Origin: Pedobacter jeongneungensis
GTDB lineage: Bacteria; Bacteroidota; Bacteroidia; Sphingobacteriales; Sphingobacteriaceae
Length of the DNA stretch: 64,000 nt
Direction: 5' to 3'
Assembly (NCBI RefSeq): GCF_000633455.1
Contig: NZ_AYMG01000001.1
Span: 248,001-312,000, forward strand
This document shows, piece after piece, positions 1-6,868 of this stretch; the first letter of the stretch is position 1; each line of letters starts with the position of its first letter. The notes beneath the pieces were generated by a model. It was not told the DNA's origin, did not search any database, and saw only the letters and a list, made by a program, of their open reading frames with translations. The position numbers were made by a program, and so were the translations under genes.

Positions 1-2
1 CG

Positions 3-326
3 GTACATCCGAAAGATGTGATCGAATACGTTAAAAAATATATGCTTACCGAGCAGGTAGAGGCTTTTGTATTGGGAGATCCAAAACAAATGGATGGTTC
101 TCCATCTGACTCTGCACAACATGTAAAGGGTTTTGCCACGCTTTTAAAAAAGTCGTTTCCCGATATCCCGAGGCACTGGGTTGATGAGCGTTTTACTTCT
201 AAGCTGGCACACCAGGCCATTATGCAAAGCGGGCTAAAAAAAATGGATAGAAGAGACAAAGACAGGGTTGATACCATTGCCGCAACCATCATTTTACAAT
301 ATTTTATGGAAAGTAACCGTTTATAA
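3..326 (+). CDS. ruvX: RuvX/YqgF-family Holliday junction resolvase-like protein (5' partial)
   Basis: C-terminal part of a YqgF/RuvX RNase H-fold protein; the frame is open to the window edge, so the true start lies upstream. The GTG at 18 is internal. About 108 residues are visible of a family usually near 135-140. Family signatures seen are the VLGDPKQMDGSPS stretch, the DERFTS motif that carries a conserved acidic residue, and the C-terminal DRVDTIAATIILQYFM helix. In bacteria the family is linked to resolving recombination intermediates and to 16S rRNA 5' end processing. The next gene begins 7 bases after the stop, so the two are probably co-transcribed. Confidence 0.9.
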   Translation, partial: VHPKDVIEYVKKYMLTEQVEAFVLGDPKQMDGSPSDSAQHVKGFATLLKKSFPDIPRHWVDERFTSKLAHQAIMQSGLKKMDRRDKDRVDTIAATIILQYFMESNRL

Positions 327-333
327 CCAACAA

Positions 334-972
334 ATGAGCCTGATAAACGACGATTTACAAGATTTATTAATTGCCTACTGTGAGCCTGAAAGCGAACTGC
401 TACAGCAAATAGACCGCGAAACCAACCTTAAAGTTTTGATGCCACGGATGCTCTCCGGCCATTACCAGGGCAGGGTTTTGAGCATGCTGAGCAAAATGGT
501 TGCCCCAAAAAGGATTTTAGAAATCGGCACTTTTACCGGCTATGCTACGCTATGCCTGGCAGAAGGGCTAACCAAAGACGGCCTGCTTTATACCCTTGAT
601 ATTAATGAGGAGCTGGAAGACATGGTGCGCAGCAACTTTGCCAAATCAGCATATAACAATCAGATTAATTATATCCTGGGTGATGCTACCGCAACAATAG
701 CTGGTTTAGACGAAGTTTTCGATATCGTTTTTATTGATGCCGACAAGAAAAATAACGGCACTTATTACGATCTGATTTTTGACCGTGTACGCCCTGGCGG
801 GATTATTATTGTGGATAATGTACTATGGAGTGGAAAAGTACTTCAGGAGAAACAAGACAAAGACACCAGAAATATTACTAGTTTTAATGATAAAATAGCT
901 GCAGATGAACGGGTTGAGAAATTAATATTGCCTGTTCGCGATGGTTTGTTTGTGATCAGGAAGTTGGGTTAA
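334..972 (+). CDS. SAM-dependent O-methyltransferase (Methyltransf_3/COMT-like)
   Basis: A 212-residue class I methyltransferase. Motif I is LEIGTFTGY at about 62-70, followed by an acidic strand end (TLDINEE, about 87-93) that would bind the ribose of SAM. FIDADKKN at about 133-140 and VDNVLWSG at about 160-167 are typical of the metal-dependent O-methyltransferase family (PF01596). The ATG at 334 is preferred over an in-frame ATG at 268, which would lie inside ruvX; the family N-terminus aligns with MSLINDDLQ. The substrate cannot be told from sequence. It follows ruvX closely and probably shares its transcript. Confidence 0.9.
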   Translation: MSLINDDLQDLLIAYCEPESELLQQIDRETNLKVLMPRMLSGHYQGRVLSMLSKMVAPKRILEIGTFTGYATLCLAEGLTKDGLLYTLDINEELEDMVRSNFAKSAYNNQINYILGDATATIAGLDEVFDIVFIDADKKNNGTYYDLIFDRVRPGGIIIVDNVLWSGKVLQEKQDKDTRNITSFNDKIAADERVEKLILPVRDGLFVIRKLG

Positions 973-999
973 TTGTAGAAACTGTTTAAATCGGTTAGT

Positions 1000-1133
1000 T
1001 GATTTATCAACGCCGGTTAAGCAATTAACCAAAAATGAAATGAATAAAGTTTAGCATATAAAAGATTGATCGGTTAAATTGTTTAATCGGTTAATCGTAC
1101 AGTTAACCAATTAAACAATTTGTACAGTTAACC
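1000..1133. repeat. AT-rich TTAACC/GTTAAT degenerate repeat tract
   Basis: The interval before the first glucosaminidase gene holds several variants of a short motif, roughly GGTTAATCG and GTTAACCAATTAAAC, in both orientations. Similar tracts occur at about 1838-1870, 22690-22840 and 32377-32402. No open frame or stable terminator hairpin is evident. Confidence 0.55.
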
Positions 1134-1811
1134 ATGACTAAGAAGATTTTTACTTTTTGTTTACTGCTCCTATCGGGAATTATCGCCAGGGCGCAAGACA
1201 CAGAAGAATATATTGCGGAGCATGTAGAATATGCACAAGGTTTAATGCATGATCATAAAATTCCGGCGAGCGTTATTTTGGCTGTTGCCATACATGAATC
1301 AGGTGCCGGAAACAGTAAAATTGCACAACACCTCAATAACCATTTTGGTGTAAAAGGGCCTAACAATAATGCAGAAATCCGTTCTTCGTACCGCGATTAT
1401 TTAAATGCGGACGAATCCTACAGTCATTTTGTAGAGATTATGGAAACGCGTGAGCCTTTTAATGACCTTTTTGCAAAATACGATCAATACGACTACAGAG
1501 GCTGGACTTACGGCATCCGTCGTTGTGGTTATGCAATCAGTAGAAGCTGGGCCAGTCAGGTAATTAGCCTGATCAAAAAATATGAACTCTATCAATACGA
1601 CGAAAGACCCGAAGGATATGAAGAGCCAGTTTATGCCACACCAGTCCGTCACCACACCAGAAGCAGAAGAACAACAAAGGCCTATACTGTAAAATCGGGC
1701 GATAACTTAAGTATTATTGCAAAAAAGAAAGGTACAACGGTTAAGAAACTCATGCAGAAAAACGGCATCAAAAAGGCAAATTTAAAACCAGGACAGAAGA
1801 TTAAGTTTTGA
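1134..1811 (+). CDS. Secreted N-acetylglucosaminidase with C-terminal LysM
   Basis: A 225-residue secreted peptidoglycan hydrolase. A signal peptide (KKIFTFCLLLLSGIIARA) is followed by a glucosaminidase domain of the FlgJ/PF01832 type at about 25-155. AIHESGAGNS places the likely catalytic Glu at residue 55, and NNHFGVKG follows as in the family. A basic, low-complexity linker (RHHTRSRRTTK) leads to one LysM domain from about 184 to the end (YTVKSGDNLS...LKPGQKIKF), which would bind cell-wall glycans. The next gene encodes a lipoprotein version of the same architecture. Likely acts in the periplasm on cell-wall turnover; the exact bond cleaved is inferred from the family. Confidence 0.9.
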   Translation: MTKKIFTFCLLLLSGIIARAQDTEEYIAEHVEYAQGLMHDHKIPASVILAVAIHESGAGNSKIAQHLNNHFGVKGPNNNAEIRSSYRDYLNADESYSHFVEIMETREPFNDLFAKYDQYDYRGWTYGIRRCGYAISRSWASQVISLIKKYELYQYDERPEGYEEPVYATPVRHHTRSRRTTKAYTVKSGDNLSIIAKKKGTTVKKLMQKNGIKKANLKPGQKIKF

Positions 1812-1880
1812 GTCATGAGTCCAAAGTCGAACTTTACAGTTAACCAATTTAAACAATTAACCGATTAACATCACCATACA

Positions 1881-2723
1881 ATGCGTTCATCCAATCATTT
1901 TATCTTATTAGCGGCAATCCTTATTTTTTTGAGCTCATGTGGTACGCGTAAGTTTTCGAAAAACAATAAACAGATCGAAAAGGCCGCCAATAAAGCCAAT
2001 AACAATTCGTACAAAAGCTATAACACCCTAAGTTATATCGACGAATTTAAAGGGGTAGCAGTAGAAGAAATGAATGCAAACGGTATTCCGGCAAGCATTA
2101 CTTTAGCACAGGGAATTTTAGAATCAGGCAGTGGAAACAGCGATTTAGCCAAATATGCCAACAACCACTTCGGCATTAAATGTACATCAGATTGGAGAGG
2201 AAAAAATTATTTCCGTGATGACGACCAGAAAAACGACTGTTTCAGGGTGTATAAAGATGCCCGCGAATCATTCAGGGATCATTCTGAGTTTTTAAAACGC
2301 AAACGTTACAGTTTTCTTTTCCAATTGGATAAAAACGACTACAAAAGCTGGGCACAAGGCTTAAAAACAGCTGGATATGCCACCAATCCGAAATATCCGG
2401 ATCTGTTGATTAATACCATCGAAAAATACCAGCTTTACCAATACGATCAATCTGAAAGCGAAAAGCAAAAAATTGCCCGCGAGGACAGGGTTTTTACAGA
2501 AATTAACCAGAATATTCCACAGGAAAAAGCCAAATTTACACCTGTTGATACGCCTCCTCCGGGTGCAAAACCAATTCTTGCCGATGGCACCTATACCGTT
2601 ATTAAAGGAGATACACTGTACAATATTTCAAAACGTTTTAATTTAACGGTCGATGAGTTAAAAATGCTGAACGGAATAACTACAGATGGAATTAAGTTAG
2701 GCCAGGTGCTTAAGGTTAAATAA
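1881..2723 (+). CDS. Lipoprotein N-acetylglucosaminidase with C-terminal LysM
   Basis: A 280-residue paralogue of the preceding gene, but with a lipobox: LIFLSSC puts the lipidated Cys at residue 20. A low-complexity Lys/Asn-rich linker (about 25-50) precedes the glucosaminidase domain (about 52-190), with ILESGSGNS giving the putative catalytic Glu81 and NNHFGIKC after it. A single LysM closes the protein (about 238-280, YTVIKGDTLYNISKRF). The pair suggests division of labour between a membrane-anchored and a freely secreted hydrolase. About 70 bases separate the genes, enough for a separate promoter, although none is obvious. Confidence 0.9.
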   Translation: MRSSNHFILLAAILIFLSSCGTRKFSKNNKQIEKAANKANNNSYKSYNTLSYIDEFKGVAVEEMNANGIPASITLAQGILESGSGNSDLAKYANNHFGIKCTSDWRGKNYFRDDDQKNDCFRVYKDARESFRDHSEFLKRKRYSFLFQLDKNDYKSWAQGLKTAGYATNPKYPDLLINTIEKYQLYQYDQSESEKQKIAREDRVFTEINQNIPQEKAKFTPVDTPPPGAKPILADGTYTVIKGDTLYNISKRFNLTVDELKMLNGITTDGIKLGQVLKVK

Positions 2724-2756
2724 TGTTAAGTACAAACATTGCCTGCCGGATATTTG

Positions 2757-2764
2757 TAGTTTTG
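2757..2764 (+). promoter_or_regulatory. Bacteroidota-type -7 box (TAGTTTTG) close to the start codon
   Basis: Exact match to TAnnTTTG ending 7 bases before the ATG at 2772. A TTG at 2739-2741 is a possible -33 element, although the 15-base spacing is short. The geometry predicts an extremely short or absent 5' leader. Confidence 0.55.
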
Positions 2765-2771
2765 TAGTCTG

Positions 2772-3524
2772 ATGAAGTTTTTTTTCACCCTTATTTTCGT
2801 TTTAGGCCTCTCAAAGCTGCTTTTTGCACAAACAAAACCTGTGCAGGGAATTGTTATTGATAAAGAAAGCAAACAGCGTTTGGCCAAAGTGTACATTTAT
2901 AATATCCGTACCGGAGATGGTTTATACAACAATACAAAAGGAGAATTTAGCACTTTTGCTATCCCTGGCGATACTTTAGTGGCCGCTTTATCGGGTTATG
3001 GGGTAGATACTATGGTTTTCAAGGGCCAAACTGCCATGTATTTTCAGCTTAAAACTTTAGGAATCAGGTTGCGCGATGTAGTGATTCAGCGGAAGCGCTT
3101 AACACCACAGCAATTGTACGAAAAAAACGTACAGGAATACCGCTACCAAACTATGAAGGGCAGCAGTAAAGATTTATTAAACCTGGGCAATGGCGGGGTA
3201 GGTTTGGGGATTGATGCTATTTACAACCTGTTGAGCCGCCAGGGAAGAAATGCCCGTCACCTGCAGAAAATCCTCGAAAAAGATTACCGTGAAGATTTGA
3301 TCGATTACCGTTTTAATGCCAACCTGGTTCGCCAGGTATTGGGTATAAAGGATGATGAACTGACCGATTTTATGCAGCAATATCGCCCAACCTATCAATT
3401 CGTACTTGATGCAACTGATTATTCTTTTAATCAGTTTATCAGAAATGCCTATAAAAGCTACAGGTTAAACCCGAAAGCGTTACAATTGCCTCCATTGCCT
3501 AAAATAACCATCGATAAGCTGTGA
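2772..3524 (+). CDS. CarboxypepD_reg-like domain secreted protein
   Basis: A 250-residue exported protein. The signal peptide (FFFTLIFVLGLSKLLFA) is followed directly by a carboxypeptidase-regulatory-like beta-sandwich (about 22-105: VQGIVIDKESKQRLAKVYIYN and GDTLVAALSGYG). Such domains often sit at the N-terminus of TonB-dependent receptors, but here no plug or barrel follows. The remaining 140 residues are mostly helical with no motif I recognise. Its stop overlaps the GTG start of the next gene in a GTGA arrangement, indicating translational coupling. Function unknown; probably periplasmic or surface associated. Confidence 0.8.
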   Translation: MKFFFTLIFVLGLSKLLFAQTKPVQGIVIDKESKQRLAKVYIYNIRTGDGLYNNTKGEFSTFAIPGDTLVAALSGYGVDTMVFKGQTAMYFQLKTLGIRLRDVVIQRKRLTPQQLYEKNVQEYRYQTMKGSSKDLLNLGNGGVGLGIDAIYNLLSRQGRNARHLQKILEKDYREDLIDYRFNANLVRQVLGIKDDELTDFMQQYRPTYQFVLDATDYSFNQFIRNAYKSYRLNPKALQLPPLPKITIDKL

Positions 3525-3844
3525 GGGTGCCAATCATCATCGTTAAAAAACTTCCGGCAGCTGGCATGGCTATATTTCCTTTTATATTGCTGAAATCTGA
3601 AAGGCTTAAAAGAGACGCGGAGATTATTAACCATGAAACAATTCATCTGCGCCAGCAATTAGAACTGCTTGTTTTTCCTTTTTATATCCTCTATCTTCTC
3701 AACTACCTCATCAACCTTTTCAGATACCAAAACCACGATTTAGCTTATCGGAACATTATTTTTGAAAAGGAAGCCTACGATCATGAAACCGACCTTAAAT
3801 ACCTCAAAAATGGCAATTGGTATGGCTGGATCAAGTCCATCTGA
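3521..3844 (+). CDS. Small membrane protein with HExxH motif (M56-like minimal protein)
   Basis: A 107-residue protein starting at GTG 3521, overlapping the previous stop. A short N-terminus with a hydrophobic turn (GMAIFPFILL) precedes INHETIHLRQQ, whose HETIH fits the HExxH zinc-protease signature (about residues 38-42), then a strongly hydrophobic segment (LLVFPFYILYLLNYLINLF) and an acidic FEKEAYDHE that could give a third metal ligand. The order HExxH, hydrophobic helix, acidic motif resembles the core of BlaR1-type M56 peptidases, such as the HEKIH in the protein ending at 9564. Whether it is catalytic is unknown. Coupling suggests it works with its upstream partner. Confidence 0.7.
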   Translation: MRVPIIIVKKLPAAGMAIFPFILLKSERLKRDAEIINHETIHLRQQLELLVFPFYILYLLNYLINLFRYQNHDLAYRNIIFEKEAYDHETDLKYLKNGNWYGWIKSI

Positions 3845-3937
3845 TAAGGCTATTTTTTGTTCAATTTCAATTGTCAATCTGACAATCATTTCGTTAAATG
3901 CTTTTTATCTCTAAAATTTTTCTTTTTCTTTGTAATA

Positions 3938-4942
3938 ATGAAGAACTGTTTAGCTGCCATCATCCTGATTATAAGTTTCTGCTCCACCAAGTTATATGCA
4001 CAGGAAATTGATACTATTCCTATCAACACCAAAGACCTGAACATAAAATTGAAACGCAGTCCACTGCCAAGCAGACAGGGGCCGTTAAACTTTGAACCAG
4101 TAAAAATTAAACCTTTGGTGGTTAATGCAAAAATTAATTACTGGAAAACCAAAACCAGCATCGGTATTAATGTAAACCAGGCGCAGTTTAGCAATAACTG
4201 GAAGGGTGGGGGTACCAACTCTGTAGCCGTTGGCGGCTTGGTTAACTGGAAAGCAGAGTATAACAAAAACAGTTACAGCTACGTGAGCGAAGTGGTTTTG
4301 CAGTACGGAAAGATTAAAAACAAAGATCAGCTGCAAAAGAAAACCAACGACCGTATTTTTTGGGATAACAAGGCTTCATTTCAATTATCAAAAAGCTGGT
4401 ATTTTTTCGGGTCGGTAAGTTTTGAATCTCAGTTTGATAAGGGCTTCAGATATTATAGGGATGGCAATGGAGATGAACAGCAGGTTTTGATCTCAAAATT
4501 TATGGCTCCGGGTTATTTAACAGAATCAATCGGTTTCGAGTACAAACCGGTTAAATATTTCTCAACCCGTATCGGTACAGGTACAGCACGACAAACTTTT
4601 GTACTTGATACTGCAGTTTACGACAGTAAAAACGAGGTATATGCAGTAGAAAAAGGCAAAAAGTTTAAAAACGAACTGGCTTTTCAGGTTGTAAGTGCTT
4701 TTGACAAAGATATTTTCACCAATACCAACCTAAAAGCCAGATACGCCATGTTTATTCCTTACAAGGATTTTAAAGCAAGTAAAATCGACCACAGGCTGGA
4801 TATTGCTTTAACCGCAAAAATTAACCGTTTTATGAATACCAGTTTAACGGGCGTATTGTTATTTGATGATGATACAGGCACCAATAAAATCCAGGCCAAT
4901 CAAACGCTGGCCTTAGGTTTTGGCTTTACCTTCCCGAGGTAG
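3938..4942 (+). CDS. DUF3078 family exported protein
   Basis: A 334-residue exported protein. The ATG at 3938 opens a good signal peptide (MKNCLAAIILIISFCSTKLYA); an upstream TTG-initiated extension is rejected because it puts charged and Phe-rich sequence before the signal. The mature part has alternating beta-strand character with NQAQFSNNWKGGG, typical of the DUF3078 family (PF11276), and ends in an amphipathic FTFPR strand as in outer-membrane beta-barrels. A near-consensus TTTCTTTG box ends 5 bases before the ATG. The family has no established function; an outer-membrane barrel is inferred. Confidence 0.8.
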   Translation: MKNCLAAIILIISFCSTKLYAQEIDTIPINTKDLNIKLKRSPLPSRQGPLNFEPVKIKPLVVNAKINYWKTKTSIGINVNQAQFSNNWKGGGTNSVAVGGLVNWKAEYNKNSYSYVSEVVLQYGKIKNKDQLQKKTNDRIFWDNKASFQLSKSWYFFGSVSFESQFDKGFRYYRDGNGDEQQVLISKFMAPGYLTESIGFEYKPVKYFSTRIGTGTARQTFVLDTAVYDSKNEVYAVEKGKKFKNELAFQVVSAFDKDIFTNTNLKARYAMFIPYKDFKASKIDHRLDIALTAKINRFMNTSLTGVLLFDDDTGTNKIQANQTLALGFGFTFPR

Positions 4943-4944
4943 CC

Positions 4945-5676
4945 TTAACCACCACCAACTTTACCAATTTCCCAGTAGGGCATGGTAATAATCTGCCTAA
5001 AGCTTACACCCCTTTGTTTTAGGTAGCGTTTAAACTGCTGTACCGATTTTGCCCTTCCGGTTAAGTAAAAAGTAGCATTTTGACACATCTCCCAACATAG
5101 CGGGTGCATATTGTCCATCCAGGTTATAGCATTTTTCGCAGGGGCGCCTAGGTCAGATGGTACCGTATCAATCAATAATTTAAGATGTTCAACTGAATTC
5201 AGGTTTTCTTCCTGAAGTTCCAGCACCCCAAAATATTCTACATCTTCGTCTAGTGCTTTTTTACCCAACGATTCGTACAAACCAAGGCTCGTTTCATCAC
5301 CAAAAAAGAAATGTTGATTGGATGCTTCATTGTATTTTACCTTTGCGCGGTCTACAATCAGTTTTAAATGGTCTCCTTTTTGAATATTTACGGCCAAATT
5401 ATGACCAGGACCTTGTCTGTTCAGGTAAAAAATCACTTCACAGGTTTCGTGTGCCTCGTCAAAGCCCGATAAAGTGTAATGTCTGTATTCGTTTGCATTA
5501 ACCCTTAGCAATACTTCATTTCCGGGAATAAACCGGGCATCAAAAAAATCGCCTTTAAAAGTAACGCACTTTAAGTTGCTGCTTAACATTTTGGTTTCTA
5601 CAACTTCTACTTGATATATTTTATTGCTGATCACTTTTTCCATTGTGTTGGCCAGCCATGAAGGTAATTTAGGCAT
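4945..5676 (-). CDS. Siderophore-interacting protein (FAD-dependent ferric reductase family)
   Basis: A 243-residue NAD(P)H:flavin-type reductase of the SIP/ViuB family. The FAD-binding barrel contains RHYTLSGF, close to the RxYT(S/P) flavin motif, and the phosphate-binding GPGHNLA. The second half has the pyridine-nucleotide domain (FFFGDETSLGLYESL and ATFYLTGRAKSVQQFKRYL). Such proteins release iron from ferric siderophores in the cytoplasm. The start MPKLPSW at 5676 is chosen because the alternative ATG at 5706 lies inside the -7 box on this strand (5704-5711). Divergent from an AraC regulator with a 96-base shared control region. It ends 2 bases from the convergent DUF3078 gene. Confidence 0.85.
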   Translation of the reverse strand: MPKLPSWLANTMEKVISNKIYQVEVVETKMLSSNLKCVTFKGDFFDARFIPGNEVLLRVNANEYRHYTLSGFDEAHETCEVIFYLNRQGPGHNLAVNIQKGDHLKLIVDRAKVKYNEASNQHFFFGDETSLGLYESLGKKALDEDVEYFGVLELQEENLNSVEHLKLLIDTVPSDLGAPAKNAITWMDNMHPLCWEMCQNATFYLTGRAKSVQQFKRYLKQRGVSFRQIITMPYWEIGKVGGG

Positions 5677-5703
5677 CGTATTCTTTTGTTTAGTAACTTT
5701 GAA

Positions 5704-5711
5704 CAAAAGTA
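5704..5711 (-). promoter_or_regulatory. -7 box (TACTTTTG) for the siderophore-interacting protein gene
   Basis: On the minus strand this is an exact TAnnTTTG match 27 bases upstream of the ATG at 5676. It overlaps the alternative start at 5706 and so supports the shorter protein. No convincing -33 TTG at normal spacing was seen. Confidence 0.55.
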
Positions 5712-5721
5712 GTTGTCTAAC

Positions 5722-5770
5722 AAACGGATCTTTTTATACTAAAAGGATTAAAGTTTATATCAAAAGGATT
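5722..5770. promoter_or_regulatory. Three phased direct repeats in the SIP/araC control region
   Basis: AAACGGATC at 5722, AAAAGGATT at 5741 and AAAAGGATT at 5762 are spaced 19 and 21 bases apart, about two helical turns each. AraC-family proteins commonly bind tandem direct repeats with such phasing. The last copy lies immediately before the AraC-type ATG, which would allow autoregulation. Site function is inferred. Confidence 0.5.
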
Positions 5771-5772
5771 TT

Positions 5773-6762
5773 ATGGCCTTAAACATTTACGATAGCGATG
5801 ATAAATATTATGTTGTAGGAAGTAAGTTCGACATTGCTCAATTTAATCAGCCATTGGTAACCGAAAGGAGGGATAAATACAGCTTTCCTTTTGGCGATGC
5901 AGAGATCGTACAGATTGCTTTTTCAGGTATTTACATTGTTTATGGCGATATGGTGGTGAAACAAAGCCGCCTGCGCATTAAATCTTTTGATGAACCTGAC
6001 ATGGTAGAGCTCCACTTTGCGCTCACTGGCGGAGGCATTATGGAAAATTACCTCACCAATAAACGCCTGGATATTAAGGCAAATCAGCATAATATTATTT
6101 ATAGTCCTGATTTTGACGGGATGGCAGAGTTTGATACAGGAGGTCCACATAAATTTTTTGAAGTAAATTTCGAAAGGGCACGTTTTATTGATTTAACCAG
6201 CGAAAGCAGCATGCTGTTAAAGAATTTTGCCGAAAAGATTATGAACAACCGTTCGGTAGAAATTTCGTCAGAAAATCTGCCGATTAGCCTGGCCATGCAC
6301 AGTTGCATCAACGATATTATGAATAGCCATTTTACAGGTGGATTAAAACTATTATTCCTACAATCTAAATGTTTAGAACTTTTGGCCTTACAGGCACAGG
6401 CTTTTGAAGAGGCTGCTAAAAAAACAGAAAATCCGGCTATTAAATCGGCCTACGATAAAGATCGCATCTATTACGCAAGAGAATACCTGCTGGCCAATGC
6501 CAATCATCCGCCCTGCTTAACCGAACTGGCCAAAATTGCAGGTATAAACGAATTTAAACTGAAACATGGCTTTAAAGAAGTGTTTAAAAACACAGTTTTC
6601 GGCTATTTAAGCGACTATAAACTAATGAGGGCCAAAGAATTGCTTTTAGACAATACTAAAGACATTAAGAATATTTCTGATGAGCTGGGGTATTCTTCGG
6701 TACAACATTTCAGCAATGCCTTTAGCAAGAAATTTGGGATAAGCCCAGGGAAAGCGCGTTAG
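5773..6762 (+). CDS. AraC-family transcriptional regulator
   Basis: A 329-residue regulator with a C-terminal double helix-turn-helix AraC domain (about 225-329). The first HTH is NHPPCLTELAKIAGINEFKLKHGFKEVF and the second includes KNISDELGYSSVQHFSNAFSKKFGISPGKAR, with the canonical GYSSVQHFSNAFSKKFG signature of the family. The N-terminal half has no HTH and resembles the sensor part of siderophore regulators of the PchR/YbtA type, which bind their ligand there. The divergent siderophore-interacting protein is the obvious candidate target. Ligand not identifiable from sequence. Confidence 0.9.
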   Translation: MALNIYDSDDKYYVVGSKFDIAQFNQPLVTERRDKYSFPFGDAEIVQIAFSGIYIVYGDMVVKQSRLRIKSFDEPDMVELHFALTGGGIMENYLTNKRLDIKANQHNIIYSPDFDGMAEFDTGGPHKFFEVNFERARFIDLTSESSMLLKNFAEKIMNNRSVEISSENLPISLAMHSCINDIMNSHFTGGLKLLFLQSKCLELLALQAQAFEEAAKKTENPAIKSAYDKDRIYYAREYLLANANHPPCLTELAKIAGINEFKLKHGFKEVFKNTVFGYLSDYKLMRAKELLLDNTKDIKNISDELGYSSVQHFSNAFSKKFGISPGKAR

Positions 6763-6817
6763 TTTAGTCCAAAGTCCCTAGTCATCAGTCCTTAGTCTCA
6801 GCGCATATTTTCCATTT

Positions 6818-6845
6818 CCTTGCCTTGGGCTTAACCCAGGCAAGG
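6818..6845. terminator. GC-rich hairpin between araC-type gene and DUF5916 gene
   Basis: CCTTGCCTTGGG pairs with CCCAGGCAAGG around a CTTAA loop, leaving one bulged T. It lies between convergent genes and has no long T-run on either side, so termination is probable but not certain. The preceding 6766-6798 carries the AGTCC-type short repeat. Confidence 0.45.
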
Positions 6846-6868
6846 AGATGACCACTAAATCAAGGTTT

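Noticed and set aside
268..333. Longer start of the O-methyltransferase
   Set aside because: The extension lies inside ruvX and does not match the family N-terminus.
5677..5706. Longer start for the siderophore-interacting protein
   Set aside because: It overlaps an exact -7 box on the same strand; the shorter start aligns with the family.
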